Positions 18,018 through 27,191 of a DNA stretch of 64,000 bases are shown piece after piece; within the stretch, counting starts at the first letter, position 1, and the number at the start of each line of letters is the position of its first letter. Both the position numbers and the translations under genes were made by a program. The DNA is from Streptomyces humidus (lineage in GTDB: Bacteria; Actinomycetota; Actinomycetes; Streptomycetales; Streptomycetaceae). The stretch lies in assembly GCF_014649655.1 (NCBI RefSeq), contig NZ_BMTL01000032.1:51366-115365 (forward strand), written 5' to 3'. A model generated the notes under the pieces. That model ran no database searches. It had not been told where the DNA came from and saw only the letters and a program-made list of their open reading frames with translations.

Positions 18018-19958
18018 ATGTCCGTGGTCGACCGCCAGGAGTGGGACGTCGTCGTGGTCGGTGCGGGGGGCGCCGGGCTGCGTGCCGCCATCGAGGCCCG
18101 TGAGCGCGGAGCCCGCACGGCCGTCATCTGCAAGTCGCTGTTCGGCAAGGCGCACACGGTGATGGCCGAGGGCGGCATCGCGGCGGCGATGGCCAACGCC
18201 AACGAGCACGACAACTGGCGGGTCCACTTCCGCGACACCCTGCGCGGCGGCAAGTTCCTCAACCAGTGGCGGATGGCGGAGCTGCACGCCCAGGAGGCCC
18301 CGGACCGGGTGTGGGAGCTGGAGACCTGGGGCGCGCTGTTCGACCGCACCGCGGACGGCCGCATCTCCCAGCGCAACTTCGGCGGCCACGAGTACCCGCG
18401 CCTCGCCCACGTCGGCGACCGCACCGGCCTGGAGCTGATCCGCACCCTCCAGCAGAAGATCGTCTCGCTGCAGCAGGAGGACCACCGGGAGACCGGCGAC
18501 TACGAGTCCCGGCTGAAGGTCTTCCAGGAGTGCACGGTCACCCGGATCCTGAAGGACGGCTCGCGGGTGAGCGGGGTGTTCGCCTACGAGCGCGAGACCG
18601 GCCGCTTCTTCGTGCTGCAGGCGCCCTCCGTGGTCATCGCGACCGGCGGCATCGGCAAGTCCTTCAAGGTGACGTCGAACTCGTGGGAGTACACCGGCGA
18701 CGGCCACGCGCTGGCCCTGCTCGCCGGAGCGCCCCTGCTCAACATGGAGTTCGTGCAGTTCCACCCCACGGGCATGGTCTGGCCGCCGTCGGTCAAGGGC
18801 ATCCTCGTCACGGAGTCGGTCCGCGGCGACGGCGGGGTGCTGCGCAACTCCGAGGGCGAACGCTTCATGTTCGACTACGTCCCCGACGTCTTCAAGGAGA
18901 AGTACGCCGAGTCGGAGGAGGAGGGCGACCGCTGGTACGAGGACCCGGACCACAACCGGCGTCCCCCCGAGCTGCTCCCCCGCGACGAGGTGGCCCGCGC
19001 CATCAACGCGGAGGTGAAGGCGGGCCGCGGCTCCCCGCACGGCGGGGTCTTCCTGGACGTGTCGACCCGCATGCCCGCCGAGGTGATCCGGCGGCGGCTG
19101 CCCTCGATGTACCACCAGTTCAAGGAGCTGGCGGACGTGGACATCACCGCCGAGGCGATGGAGGTCGGGCCGACCTGCCACTACGTGATGGGCGGCATCG
19201 CGGTCGACTCCGACACCGCGGCCGCGCGCGGGGTGCCCGGACTGTTCGCGGCCGGCGAGGTGGCCGGCGGCATGCACGGCTCCAACCGGCTCGGCGGCAA
19301 CTCCCTCTCCGACCTGCTGGTGTTCGGCCGGCGGGCCGGTCTGCACGCGGCCGGACACGCCGCGGCGGCGGCGACCGGGCGGCCGCTCGTGGACGACGCC
19401 CAGGTGGACGCGGCGGCAGCGGAGGCCCTGCGGCCCTTCTCCGCCGAGGCGGCCGGCGAAGAGCCCGCGACCGGCCCCGCGGAGAACCCGTACTCGGTCC
19501 ACCAGGAGCTGCAGCAGACCATGAACGACCTGGTCGGCATCATCCGCCGGGAGAGCGAGATGAAGCAGGCCCTGCTCAGGCTGGCGCAGCTGCGGATCCG
19601 GGCCCGTCGGGCCGGCGTCGAGGGGCACCGCCAGTTCAACCCCGGCTGGCATCTGGCCCTCGACCTGCGCAACATGCTGCTGGTCAGCGAGTGCGTGGCG
19701 CGGGCCGCTCTGGAACGCACCGAGTCGCGCGGCGGCCACACCCGCGAGGACCATCCGGCGATGAAACGCGCCTGGCGCAACGTCAACCTGCTGTGCCGGC
19801 TCGCCGATCCGGCCGACGGCCCGGCGGCGGCCGGCCCCGAGGACGGTCGGATCCGGCTCGAGCGGCAGACCACCGACCCCATCCGCCCCGACCTGCTCGC
19901 CCTCTTCGAGAAGGAGGAGCTGGTGAAGTACCTCACCGAAGAGGAGCTGTACGAATGA
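18018..19958 (+). CDS. sdhA: Succinate dehydrogenase/fumarate reductase flavoprotein subunit
   Basis: 646 residues. N-terminal FAD-binding motif VVGAGGAGLRAA; the FAD-attachment region has AHTVMAEGGIAAA, where the family histidine is covalently bound. Substrate site: VQFHPTGM and the GSNRLGGNSL segment. The C-terminal helical domain is complete. ATG at 18018 preceded by GGGG. It oxidises succinate to fumarate at the inner face of the membrane and hands electrons to SdhB, whose start overlaps its stop (ATGA). Confidence 0.96.
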   Translation: MSVVDRQEWDVVVVGAGGAGLRAAIEARERGARTAVICKSLFGKAHTVMAEGGIAAAMANANEHDNWRVHFRDTLRGGKFLNQWRMAELHAQEAPDRVWELETWGALFDRTADGRISQRNFGGHEYPRLAHVGDRTGLELIRTLQQKIVSLQQEDHRETGDYESRLKVFQECTVTRILKDGSRVSGVFAYERETGRFFVLQAPSVVIATGGIGKSFKVTSNSWEYTGDGHALALLAGAPLLNMEFVQFHPTGMVWPPSVKGILVTESVRGDGGVLRNSEGERFMFDYVPDVFKEKYAESEEEGDRWYEDPDHNRRPPELLPRDEVARAINAEVKAGRGSPHGGVFLDVSTRMPAEVIRRRLPSMYHQFKELADVDITAEAMEVGPTCHYVMGGIAVDSDTAAARGVPGLFAAGEVAGGMHGSNRLGGNSLSDLLVFGRRAGLHAAGHAAAAATGRPLVDDAQVDAAAAEALRPFSAEAAGEEPATGPAENPYSVHQELQQTMNDLVGIIRRESEMKQALLRLAQLRIRARRAGVEGHRQFNPGWHLALDLRNMLLVSECVARAALERTESRGGHTREDHPAMKRAWRNVNLLCRLADPADGPAAAGPEDGRIRLERQTTDPIRPDLLALFEKEELVKYLTEEELYE

Positions 19959-20725
19959 GCAGCTACGACGCCCACTTCAGGGTGTGGCGGGGCGACGTGG
20001 AGGGCGGGGACCTGGAGGACTTCACGATCGAGGTCAACGACGGCGAGGTGGTCCTGGACATCGTCCACCGCATCCAGTCCACCCAGGCGCCCGATCTCGC
20101 CGTCCGCTGGAACTGCAAGGCGGGCAAGTGCGGTTCGTGTTCGGCGGAGATCAACGGACGGCCCCGGCTGATGTGCATGACCCGCATGTCGGTCTTCGAC
20201 CGCGCGGAGACGATCACCGTCACTCCTCTGCGCGCCTTCCCCGTGATCCGCGATCTGGTCACGGACGTGGGCTTCAACTACCACAAGGCGCGGGAGGTCC
20301 CGGCGTTCGTGCCGCCCGAAGGGGTCGGGCCGGGCGAGTACCGGATGTTCCAGGAGGACGTGGAGCGCTCGCAGGAGTTCCGCAAGTGCATCGAGTGCTT
20401 CCTGTGCCAGGACGTCTGCCATGTCGTGCGCGACCACGAGGAGAACAAGACGGCCTTCGCGGGCCCGCGCTTCCTCATGCGGGTCGCCGAGCTGGACATG
20501 CACCCGCTGGACGCGGCAGAGGAGAGCGGCCTGGACCGCAAACGCGCGGCACAGGACGAACACGGTCTCGGCTACTGCAACATCACCAAGTGCTGCACCG
20601 AGGTCTGCCCCGAGGGCATCAGGATCACGGACAACGCGCTGATCCCCCTGAAGGAGCGGGCCGTCGACCGCAAGTACGACCCTCTGGTGTGGCTGGGCTC
20701 GAAGATCAGGAGGCGGCCGTCGTAG
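19955..20725 (+). CDS. sdhB: Succinate dehydrogenase/fumarate reductase iron-sulfur subunit
   Basis: 256 residues. N-terminal ferredoxin-like domain with [2Fe-2S] ligands CKAGKCGSC and a later Cys (RLMC). C-terminal domain with CIECFLCQDVC and CCTEVCP, ligands for the [4Fe-4S] and [3Fe-4S] clusters. The ATG overlaps the sdhA stop by 4 bp. Its last 20 bp overlap the 3' end of the convergent small membrane-protein gene. Confidence 0.96.
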   Translation: MSSYDAHFRVWRGDVEGGDLEDFTIEVNDGEVVLDIVHRIQSTQAPDLAVRWNCKAGKCGSCSAEINGRPRLMCMTRMSVFDRAETITVTPLRAFPVIRDLVTDVGFNYHKAREVPAFVPPEGVGPGEYRMFQEDVERSQEFRKCIECFLCQDVCHVVRDHEENKTAFAGPRFLMRVAELDMHPLDAAEESGLDRKRAAQDEHGLGYCNITKCCTEVCPEGIRITDNALIPLKERAVDRKYDPLVWLGSKIRRRPS

Positions 20726-21047
20726 ACGCCGGGGGCAGCCGGGGGGCGCGGCCGGGGCGCCGGGCGCGGATCCGGATCAGCAGCCCCACCATGAACAGGA
20801 CCCAGCCGGCCCACGCGACGTAGACCGACGCGCCGTGCGGCCGACCGTTCAGCGGGCCCACGAACATCCACACCGTCGCTCCGGTCGCGGCGATCAGCGA
20901 CCCCCAGCCCCACAGCCGCGGCCGGAGCACCCTCGACCTGCCCCACGGCGCGACCCAGCCGGTCGCGACACCGGCCGCACCGCCCACGGCCAGAACCGTC
21001 ACGGCCAGTGCGGACACCACCACCAGAATCGCGTGCACGGCGCCCAT
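20706..21047 (-). CDS. Small integral membrane protein
   Basis: 113 residues with three hydrophobic segments (ILVVVSALAVTVLAVGGAAG, LIAATGATVWMFVG, VYVAWAGWVLFMVGLLIRI) and a basic C-terminal tail RIRARRPGRAPR. No recognised domain. It follows the GH-like gene on the same strand after 92 bp and its stop lies inside the sdhB coding region (20-bp convergent overlap). ATG at 21047. Function unknown. Confidence 0.65.
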   Translation of the reverse strand: MGAVHAILVVVSALAVTVLAVGGAAGVATGWVAPWGRSRVLRPRLWGWGSLIAATGATVWMFVGPLNGRPHGASVYVAWAGWVLFMVGLLIRIRARRPGRAPRLPPASTTAAS

Positions 21048-21139
21048 GATCGCAGGGCCCTCGGGCGCCCGCGAGAGCCTTGACCCGACGATGGCCCGGC
21101 CGATGCCCGCGCTTGGGAGACCCCCGCTCGCCGCGGCGC

Positions 21140-22357
21140 CTACCGCACCCATCCCTCCTCGTACGACGTCCAGTCGGTCTCGGACGCCGCGAAGTCCACG
21201 TAGGCCGCCACGCCGAAGTTCGCGCGGTCGGCGTCGGTCCGTGACAGCCCCAGCCGGACGCCCCGGACGGCGGCGGCGACGGTCTCCGCGTGCGCCCAGT
21301 GGCCGAAGCGGTTCTCGCGGTAGAACGGCAGACCCATCAGCAGGTCGGTGGAGGCCGGGGTGACCTCGAGGGCGAGCGAGGTCTGCTGGGCGACATAGCC
21401 ACCGTAGGTGCTCTGCAGCGGCTGCATGGTGTCGTACGACATGACGGCGATCTGGTCGACGCGGCGGGCGACCTCGCCGAAGAACCTCTGCGACCACCAC
21501 TTGGGGTGCCCGGTGGTCGCGCCCCAGAACGCGTGGAATCCGGGGACCGGGTCGATCTGGTGGGCGGCGACGGAGAGCTGGGCGTGCCGGGCGCGGGTGA
21601 CGGCGCGCAGGGCGTCGAGGAGGGCGAGGTAGTCGCCGTCGCCGGAGTGCAGGGGTTCGAGGTCGAAGTGCGCGCCCTCGAAGCCGGCCGCGAGGACCTC
21701 CCGGGTCGACCGCACGACGGCGGCACGGGTCGCCGCACGGTCCAGACGCATGCCGTCCGGGCCCTCCCCGGCGAGCACGTCGCCGAGCCAGGCCTGGACG
21801 CGGAGCTTCGGCGCCTCCCGGTGCACGGCGGTCGTGAACCAGCGCGCACGGGCGTAGGCGGACGCGGGCAGCGTGCCGTCGTGCTCCAGGGGACCGGCGT
21901 GCACGTAGAGGTCCCGGATGCCGGTGTCCCGCAGCCGGCGGCCCAGAGCGTCGACGTCGGCGTCCGTCTTGCGGCCGTCGACCCAGGCGTGGCCCAGCCA
22001 GAGGGCGTCCTTGCCGCGCGTGTGCGTGCCCCCGGCCGGATCGCCCAGGTAGTTCACGCGCAGCGTGGCCTCGGCGACCAGCACCGGCCCGAGGACGAGC
22101 AGCACGACGGCTGACGCTCCCCGGCGCACCCACCGCCGCCACCGCTTCCCCGGCTCTCCCGGCCCCCGCTCTCCCCGCGCGACTCCCTCGCCGCCACCGT
22201 GGCCGTCGCCGGGGCCGTCGTCGACCTCGTGCTCGTCCTCCCGCTCGTCCTGGCGCCCGCTCCCGTCCGCGTCTTCGTCGCCGGCACGGGCCGGCGAGCG
22301 CGTGGGGCCTGTCTCTTTCCCGGTGTGTGCGGACGGTCGTCCCGGCGATCGTCGCAT
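21140..22357 (-). CDS. Membrane-anchored GH18-like TIM-barrel protein
   Basis: 405 residues. A charged, disordered cytoplasmic N-terminus (about 1-75, Glu/Asp/Gly-rich) is followed by a membrane anchor (ASAVVLLVLGPVLVAEATL) and an extracytoplasmic barrel. The barrel shows GFEGAHFDLEPL, which sits where GH18 chitinases have their DxxDxDxE strand, and QIAVMSYDTM, like the SYD/MxYD strand of that family. Only part of the acid motif is present (HFDLEP), so catalysis is not certain. ATG at 22357 with AGGGGG 6 nt upstream. Likely acts on cell-surface glycan. Confidence 0.7.
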   Translation of the reverse strand: MRRSPGRPSAHTGKETGPTRSPARAGDEDADGSGRQDEREDEHEVDDGPGDGHGGGEGVARGERGPGEPGKRWRRWVRRGASAVVLLVLGPVLVAEATLRVNYLGDPAGGTHTRGKDALWLGHAWVDGRKTDADVDALGRRLRDTGIRDLYVHAGPLEHDGTLPASAYARARWFTTAVHREAPKLRVQAWLGDVLAGEGPDGMRLDRAATRAAVVRSTREVLAAGFEGAHFDLEPLHSGDGDYLALLDALRAVTRARHAQLSVAAHQIDPVPGFHAFWGATTGHPKWWSQRFFGEVARRVDQIAVMSYDTMQPLQSTYGGYVAQQTSLALEVTPASTDLLMGLPFYRENRFGHWAHAETVAAAVRGVRLGLSRTDADRANFGVAAYVDFAASETDWTSYEEGWVR

Positions 22358-22449
22358 CGGGTCCCCCTTCGGTGTCGTTCCGCCCCATCTCCCCCGACTC
22401 GGGTGCATCCCGCTCGCGTGGCCGCGAACACGGCCATACGCTCGCAAAC

Positions 22450-24225
22450 GTGACCTCTTCGCAGCCTCGTCGAGGCCGGCCCCGGCGAACCGGCTCGCGC
22501 CTGTCCGCACAGGTGGTTCACACCGTTCTGGGCGGTGCGGTCGGGACGGTGTGGCTCGTGTTGCCGGGAATGACGTCCGGCGCCGACGTTCCGGTTGCGA
22601 TCAAGGAACCGACGCCCGCCGTGAGCACGACCGCCGTCGCCGTCACGACCGCGGGCGGCGGGCGGTCCACCGTCGATCTGGTGCTGCCGCTGGTGGCCGT
22701 CGGCGCGGCCGGCGCGGCGGCCGGGTACGCGTACATACGCCGGGTCAGACGCGCTCACGGCCGGACGACTCCGGGCGGAGCGAGCAGCCCTCCCCATCCG
22801 CCCGGGCCTCCGCAGTCCGCGTCGCGGCCCGCCCTCGACGAGCAGGCCTGCGCCGCGCTGGTCGCGGCCGACGACCGGATCCGGGCGGCCCGTTGCGAAC
22901 TCGGCTTCGCCGAGGCGTTGTTCGCGGCGGAGGACACCGCGCGTTTCCGCCGTACCGTCGACGAGGCCGCGGCCGAGCTGGCCGCCGCGTTCCGGATGCG
23001 GCAGCGGTACGACGAAGGGGTGCCGAAGGAGGAAGCCGCCCGGGGACACGCGCTCGCCGGGATCGTCGGCCGGTGCGAGGAGGCGCAGGGGCTGCTGGAC
23101 TCGGCGGCCGGGGCGTTCGAGGGACTGCGGGAGCCGGGCCGGGCGTCGGGGCAGGCCCTGGTGGTCGCCGAGGGCCGGTTCCGGGAGCTGACCGGACGGG
23201 TGGGGGCCGCGGAAGCCGTCCTCGCCGGGTTGCGGGCCCGGTACGCGCCCACCGCCACCGCCGACGTCGTCGGGAACGTGGAACAGGCCAGGGACCGGCT
23301 CCTGTTCGCCACCGTCAGGCTGAACGAGGCCCGCCAGTCGGCTGATTCGGGGCAGCGGGAGCAGGTGGCCCGGCAACTGCGCGCCGCCGAGGGCGCCATC
23401 ACCCAGGCCGGCGTCCTGCTGGAGGGCGTCGACCGGCTGGCCGCCGAGCTGCAAGCGGCCGAACAGGCGGTGCCGGCCGCCCTCGCGGCAGCGGAGGCGG
23501 AGCTGTCCCGGGCCCGGGCAGAGGCAGAGGCGACGGAAGAGGGGTCGGAGGGACAAGGGGAAGGGGAAGAAGAGGCGCCGGACGCCTCCCCGGGAGAGCT
23601 GCACGCCCGGCTGCTGCGGACGGACGCCGTACTCGCCTCGATCCGACGCGGGCTGCCGGGTCGGCAGCCCGCGGCCGGTAAGCCCGACAGCCGGCCCGCC
23701 GGACCGGACTCGCACCGGCGGGACGCGCACGGCCGGACCCCGCACGGACCGGACTCCGACGGCGGCCCGGACACCGGCGGGCAGGGGGCGCATGAGGCGG
23801 GCTGGGATCCGGTCGGGGTGCTGCGGCGGATCGTGCGGGCGACCGCGTCCCACGGAGCGGAACGGGACGGGGCGCTGCAGGCCGCCGCCCTGATCACCGC
23901 CCGGACCGCCGGCGGCGCAGCGGCCGACTTCGTCGAGACGCACCGGGGGGCCGTGGGCGTGACCGCGCGCACCCGGCTGGCGGAGGCGCAGCGGCTCCTC
24001 GCGACGGGGGACCCGGCGGACCGCGCCTCCGCCGAGGCCCTCGCCGAGGAGGCGCGGGAGCTGGCCGAACTCGACGTCCGGGCGCACGGCAACCCCTACG
24101 GGGGGCCGGACCACACGGCGGGCGTCGGCGGAGCCGTTCTCGGCGGCGTCGTTCCGGCCGAGGACCCCGACGGCGGGACGCCCGCGGGCTTCGCCGGGCC
24201 TGCCGCGCCCGCCGCCGACGGGTGA
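22450..24225 (+). CDS. Secreted/membrane helical protein resembling the C-terminal part of Streptomyces TPM-domain proteins
   Basis: 591 residues from a GTG divergent to the GH-like gene. A first hydrophobic segment (VVHTVLGGAVGTVWLVLPG) looks like a signal or anchor, a second (VDLVLPLVAVGAAGAAAGYAYI) is a membrane helix with RRVRR after it. The rest is a long Ala/Glu/Arg helical domain (LGFAEALFAAEDTARFRRTV, FRMRQRYDEGVPKEEAARGH) that matches, from memory, the helical C-terminus of actinobacterial TPM_phosphatase proteins, but no TPM domain is present. Glu-rich and Pro/Gly/His-rich linkers lie near 365-470. Start is uncertain as no strong ribosome site is seen. Function unknown. Confidence 0.65.
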   Translation: MTSSQPRRGRPRRTGSRLSAQVVHTVLGGAVGTVWLVLPGMTSGADVPVAIKEPTPAVSTTAVAVTTAGGGRSTVDLVLPLVAVGAAGAAAGYAYIRRVRRAHGRTTPGGASSPPHPPGPPQSASRPALDEQACAALVAADDRIRAARCELGFAEALFAAEDTARFRRTVDEAAAELAAAFRMRQRYDEGVPKEEAARGHALAGIVGRCEEAQGLLDSAAGAFEGLREPGRASGQALVVAEGRFRELTGRVGAAEAVLAGLRARYAPTATADVVGNVEQARDRLLFATVRLNEARQSADSGQREQVARQLRAAEGAITQAGVLLEGVDRLAAELQAAEQAVPAALAAAEAELSRARAEAEATEEGSEGQGEGEEEAPDASPGELHARLLRTDAVLASIRRGLPGRQPAAGKPDSRPAGPDSHRRDAHGRTPHGPDSDGGPDTGGQGAHEAGWDPVGVLRRIVRATASHGAERDGALQAAALITARTAGGAAADFVETHRGAVGVTARTRLAEAQRLLATGDPADRASAEALAEEARELAELDVRAHGNPYGGPDHTAGVGGAVLGGVVPAEDPDGGTPAGFAGPAAPAADG

Positions 24226-24271
24226 GCGCCCGTCAGGACGGGCTCAGCGCGTCGGAGACGAGCACAGCGCG

Positions 24272-26920
24272 TCAGAACAGGCTCAGCAGGGCTTCCGCCG
24301 GGTCCGTCAGGGTCGTCTCGCCGTCGGGCAGGGGCAGTTCGAACCACACCGTCTTGCCCCGCGGGGTGCGGCGCGAGCCCCAGGCCGCCGAGAGCAGCCC
24401 CACCAGCTGGAGTCCCCGGCCGCCCTCGTCGGTGTCCCGGGCGCGGCGGCGACGCGGCTGGACGAGGCCCGCGTCCCAGACCTCGCACACCAGGGTGCGG
24501 TCCAGCAGCAGCCGGAGTCTGATCTCCCCCTCGCCGTAGCGCAGGGCGTTGGTGACCAGTTCGCTGACCAGCAGTTCCGTCGTGTCGACGAGGGCTTCCA
24601 GGTCCCAGGACAGCAACTGGCCCCGCGCGTACTCCCGCGCCCGGCCCACGCTGCGCGGCTCGCGCGGCAGCGTCCAGTCGCCGACCGAGCCCGCGGGCAG
24701 ACCCTGCACCCGTGCCATCAGCAACGCGATGTCGTCCTCGCCGTGGTGCGAGTCGAGGGTGTTGAGGACGTGGTCGCAGACGTCCTCCAGCGGCAGCGTG
24801 GGGTCGGTGAGCGCCCCGACGAACGCGTTGAGCCCCTCGTCCAGGGGATGGTCGCGGGATTCGACCAGTCCGTCCGTGTACAGCGCCAGCAGCGCGCCCT
24901 CGGGGAGGTCGACCTCCACCTCCTCGAAGGGTTCGCCGCCCACGCCGAGCGGCATGCCCGGCGGCACGTCGAGCATCAGGGCCGGTTCGCCCGGCTCGAC
25001 GAGGACCGGGGGCAGATGGCCCGCGTTGGCGAAGGTGCAGCGCCGGGTCACGGAGTCGTAGACCGCGTACACGCAGGTCGCCAGGTACACCTCGGAGAGG
25101 TCGGCCTCGCGGGGGCGGCGGGCGGCCCGGGTGGCCTGCTGGACGCCGCCCGGGGTGCCGAGCCCGCGCGCGATCTCGTCCAGCGCGGAGAGCACCTCGG
25201 CCGGTTCGAGGTCGAGCAGGGCCAGCGTCCGCACGGCCGTGCGCAGTTCGCCCATCGCGACCGCCGCCCGCAGGCCACGGCCCATCACGTCGCCCACCAC
25301 GAGCGCCGTGCGGTGGCCGGGCAGTTCGATGACGTCGAACCAGTCGCCGCCGACCTCGCTGGGGCGGCCCATGGAGACGTTGCCGGGGAGGTAGCGGCAG
25401 GCGATGTCCAGGCCCGACGCCACCGGGTCGCCGGGCGGCAGCAGCGACCGCTGCAGTATCAACGCCCGTTCGTGCTCGCGCCGGTACAGGCGGGCGTTGT
25501 CGATGCAGACCGCAGCCCGCGCCGCGAGTTCCACGGCCAGATCGCGGTCCCGGTCGCCGAACGGCTCGCTGCCCTTGGTCCGCGAGAACTGCGCGAGGCC
25601 GACGACGGTGTCGTGGGCGACCATCGGGACGGCGAGGGTGGTCTGCACGAGGCCGCCCTCCTCGCCGGGGATGCTCTGCGAGCGGGCGGTGCGCAGGGCG
25701 TCCGCGCAGGGCGAGTTGAACGGGAAGTGGTGGACCGCGCCGACCGCGACGGGCGCGCCCGCGCCGGGGAAGGGAGCGTCGGAGACGGCGGAGGAGAAGG
25801 CGACCCGGCGCAGTTGCGCGCTGCCGTCGGCGAGGCCGGGCGGGGTCTCGTCTCCGGTCAGGAGCCCCTGGTAGAGGTCCACGGTGGCCAGGTCGCAGAA
25901 GCCGGGCACGACCACGTCGAGGAGTTCCCGCGCGGTCGTCTCCAGGTCGAGGGAGTTCCCTATGCGGGCTCCCGCGTCGTTCAGGAGGGCGAGATTGCGC
26001 CGTGCGGCGGCGGCCTCGCGGGCGGCGGCGCGGCGGGCGGTGATGTCGGTGCCGAGCCAGGCGATGCCGATGGGCCGGCCGCTGCCGCTGTGCACCCGGT
26101 ACAGGTTGATCGACCAGTGCCGGCGTTCGTCGGAGCCGGGCACGAACCCGGTGACGTGCATGTCCGTGATGGAGTCGCCGGTCTCCAGCACCCGGCGCAG
26201 GGTGGCGCTGACGCGCTCGGCCTCGGGCCGGGGCAGGTAGTCGTGGACGCCCTTGCCGTGGTGTTCGTCGGGGGTGCCGCCGAAGATGGAGGCGAACCGG
26301 CGGTTGGCCCGGCGGACCCGCAGGTCGGGGTCGATCAGCAGGAAGCCGAACGGGGATTGACCGAAAATCGCCTTCGAGGCGGCGAGGTCGGTCTCGATGC
26401 TGCGGAGCGTGCGGACGTCGACGACGATGCACACGGCGGCCTTCTCGCCGTCCAGCGTGCGCGTCGGCATGACGTAGACCTCGGCGAGGCCCCTCTCGCC
26501 GCGTCCGCCGCCGGGCACCGGCTCGGGCATCCGAAAGGGGACCACACCGGTCCACTCCCGCCCGTCCAGGATCTCGGCCATCTTTCGCTGTCCGCGTTCG
26601 CGCAGGTCGGGGTCGACGAACGCGTCGATGGGGTCCATGCCGACGGCTCGCTCGGCGGGGATGCCGAAGATCTGCTCGGCGCGCAGACTCCACTGGTCGA
26701 CGAGGCCGTCGGGGCCGATCGAGAACGAGGCGACCCTGATGTAGTCGTAGATCGAACCGGGCGGGCTGCTCTGCCACATGGCGTCACCGGGCGCCGCCGC
26801 TTCGCCCTCCCCGCCGGCGGCGCCGCGCACGGCGTCGGCGGCGAGCGCGCCCGCGGCCCTCGCCCTCGCGCGGCCCGACGGGTCCTCGGACTCCGTGGCC
26901 TTCGCTGGTATCTCGCTCAC
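24272..26920 (-). CDS. PAS-PAS-GAF-SpoIIE phosphatase-HATPase regulator (RsbU-like)
   Basis: 882 residues. Order: variable Ala/Glu-rich leader, PAS (about 55-165), PAS (about 178-290, ending ITARRAA), GAF (about 310-470), PP2C/SpoIIE phosphatase (about 500-715, with GGDWFDVIELPGHRTALVVG and LYTDGLVE), and a C-terminal HATPase domain (about 735-875, LVSELVTNALRYG and DEGGRGLQLV). Proteins of this plan sense a signal, dephosphorylate anti-sigma-factor antagonists and bind partners by the HATPase. GTG at 26920 with GGAGGGG upstream; a longer frame adds 65 unconserved residues. Cytoplasmic. Confidence 0.9.
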   Translation of the reverse strand: MSEIPAKATESEDPSGRARARAAGALAADAVRGAAGGEGEAAAPGDAMWQSSPPGSIYDYIRVASFSIGPDGLVDQWSLRAEQIFGIPAERAVGMDPIDAFVDPDLRERGQRKMAEILDGREWTGVVPFRMPEPVPGGGRGERGLAEVYVMPTRTLDGEKAAVCIVVDVRTLRSIETDLAASKAIFGQSPFGFLLIDPDLRVRRANRRFASIFGGTPDEHHGKGVHDYLPRPEAERVSATLRRVLETGDSITDMHVTGFVPGSDERRHWSINLYRVHSGSGRPIGIAWLGTDITARRAAAREAAAARRNLALLNDAGARIGNSLDLETTARELLDVVVPGFCDLATVDLYQGLLTGDETPPGLADGSAQLRRVAFSSAVSDAPFPGAGAPVAVGAVHHFPFNSPCADALRTARSQSIPGEEGGLVQTTLAVPMVAHDTVVGLAQFSRTKGSEPFGDRDRDLAVELAARAAVCIDNARLYRREHERALILQRSLLPPGDPVASGLDIACRYLPGNVSMGRPSEVGGDWFDVIELPGHRTALVVGDVMGRGLRAAVAMGELRTAVRTLALLDLEPAEVLSALDEIARGLGTPGGVQQATRAARRPREADLSEVYLATCVYAVYDSVTRRCTFANAGHLPPVLVEPGEPALMLDVPPGMPLGVGGEPFEEVEVDLPEGALLALYTDGLVESRDHPLDEGLNAFVGALTDPTLPLEDVCDHVLNTLDSHHGEDDIALLMARVQGLPAGSVGDWTLPREPRSVGRAREYARGQLLSWDLEALVDTTELLVSELVTNALRYGEGEIRLRLLLDRTLVCEVWDAGLVQPRRRRARDTDEGGRGLQLVGLLSAAWGSRRTPRGKTVWFELPLPDGETTLTDPAEALLSLF

Positions 26921-27191
26921 GCGAACCGTCCCCTCCAGCTCACCGCGTCCGGCACCGGTCACCGGCGGCGGCTGCCCGCAGTATCCAGCACTACGGGTCC
27001 GCACGACACGGTGTTCACGATCACAGCACGGTCCAGGCGTTTTTTGGCCCGTCCCGCGACAACACTTCCAGTCTTCTAACCAGCGGGCACGTGGTCGAAT
27101 CACACCTTCCGGCACCGGTCGTGGACCGGCGCCGGACAGGCGGCGGCGGGAACCCCGCCGTACACCGGGGTCATCCCCGCATCACGCCCCG

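Noticed and set aside
24743..27079. Long plus-strand reading frame opposite the PAS-SpoIIE gene
   Set aside because: Shadow frame; no recognisable motifs, whereas the minus strand has complete PAS, GAF, phosphatase and HATPase motifs.
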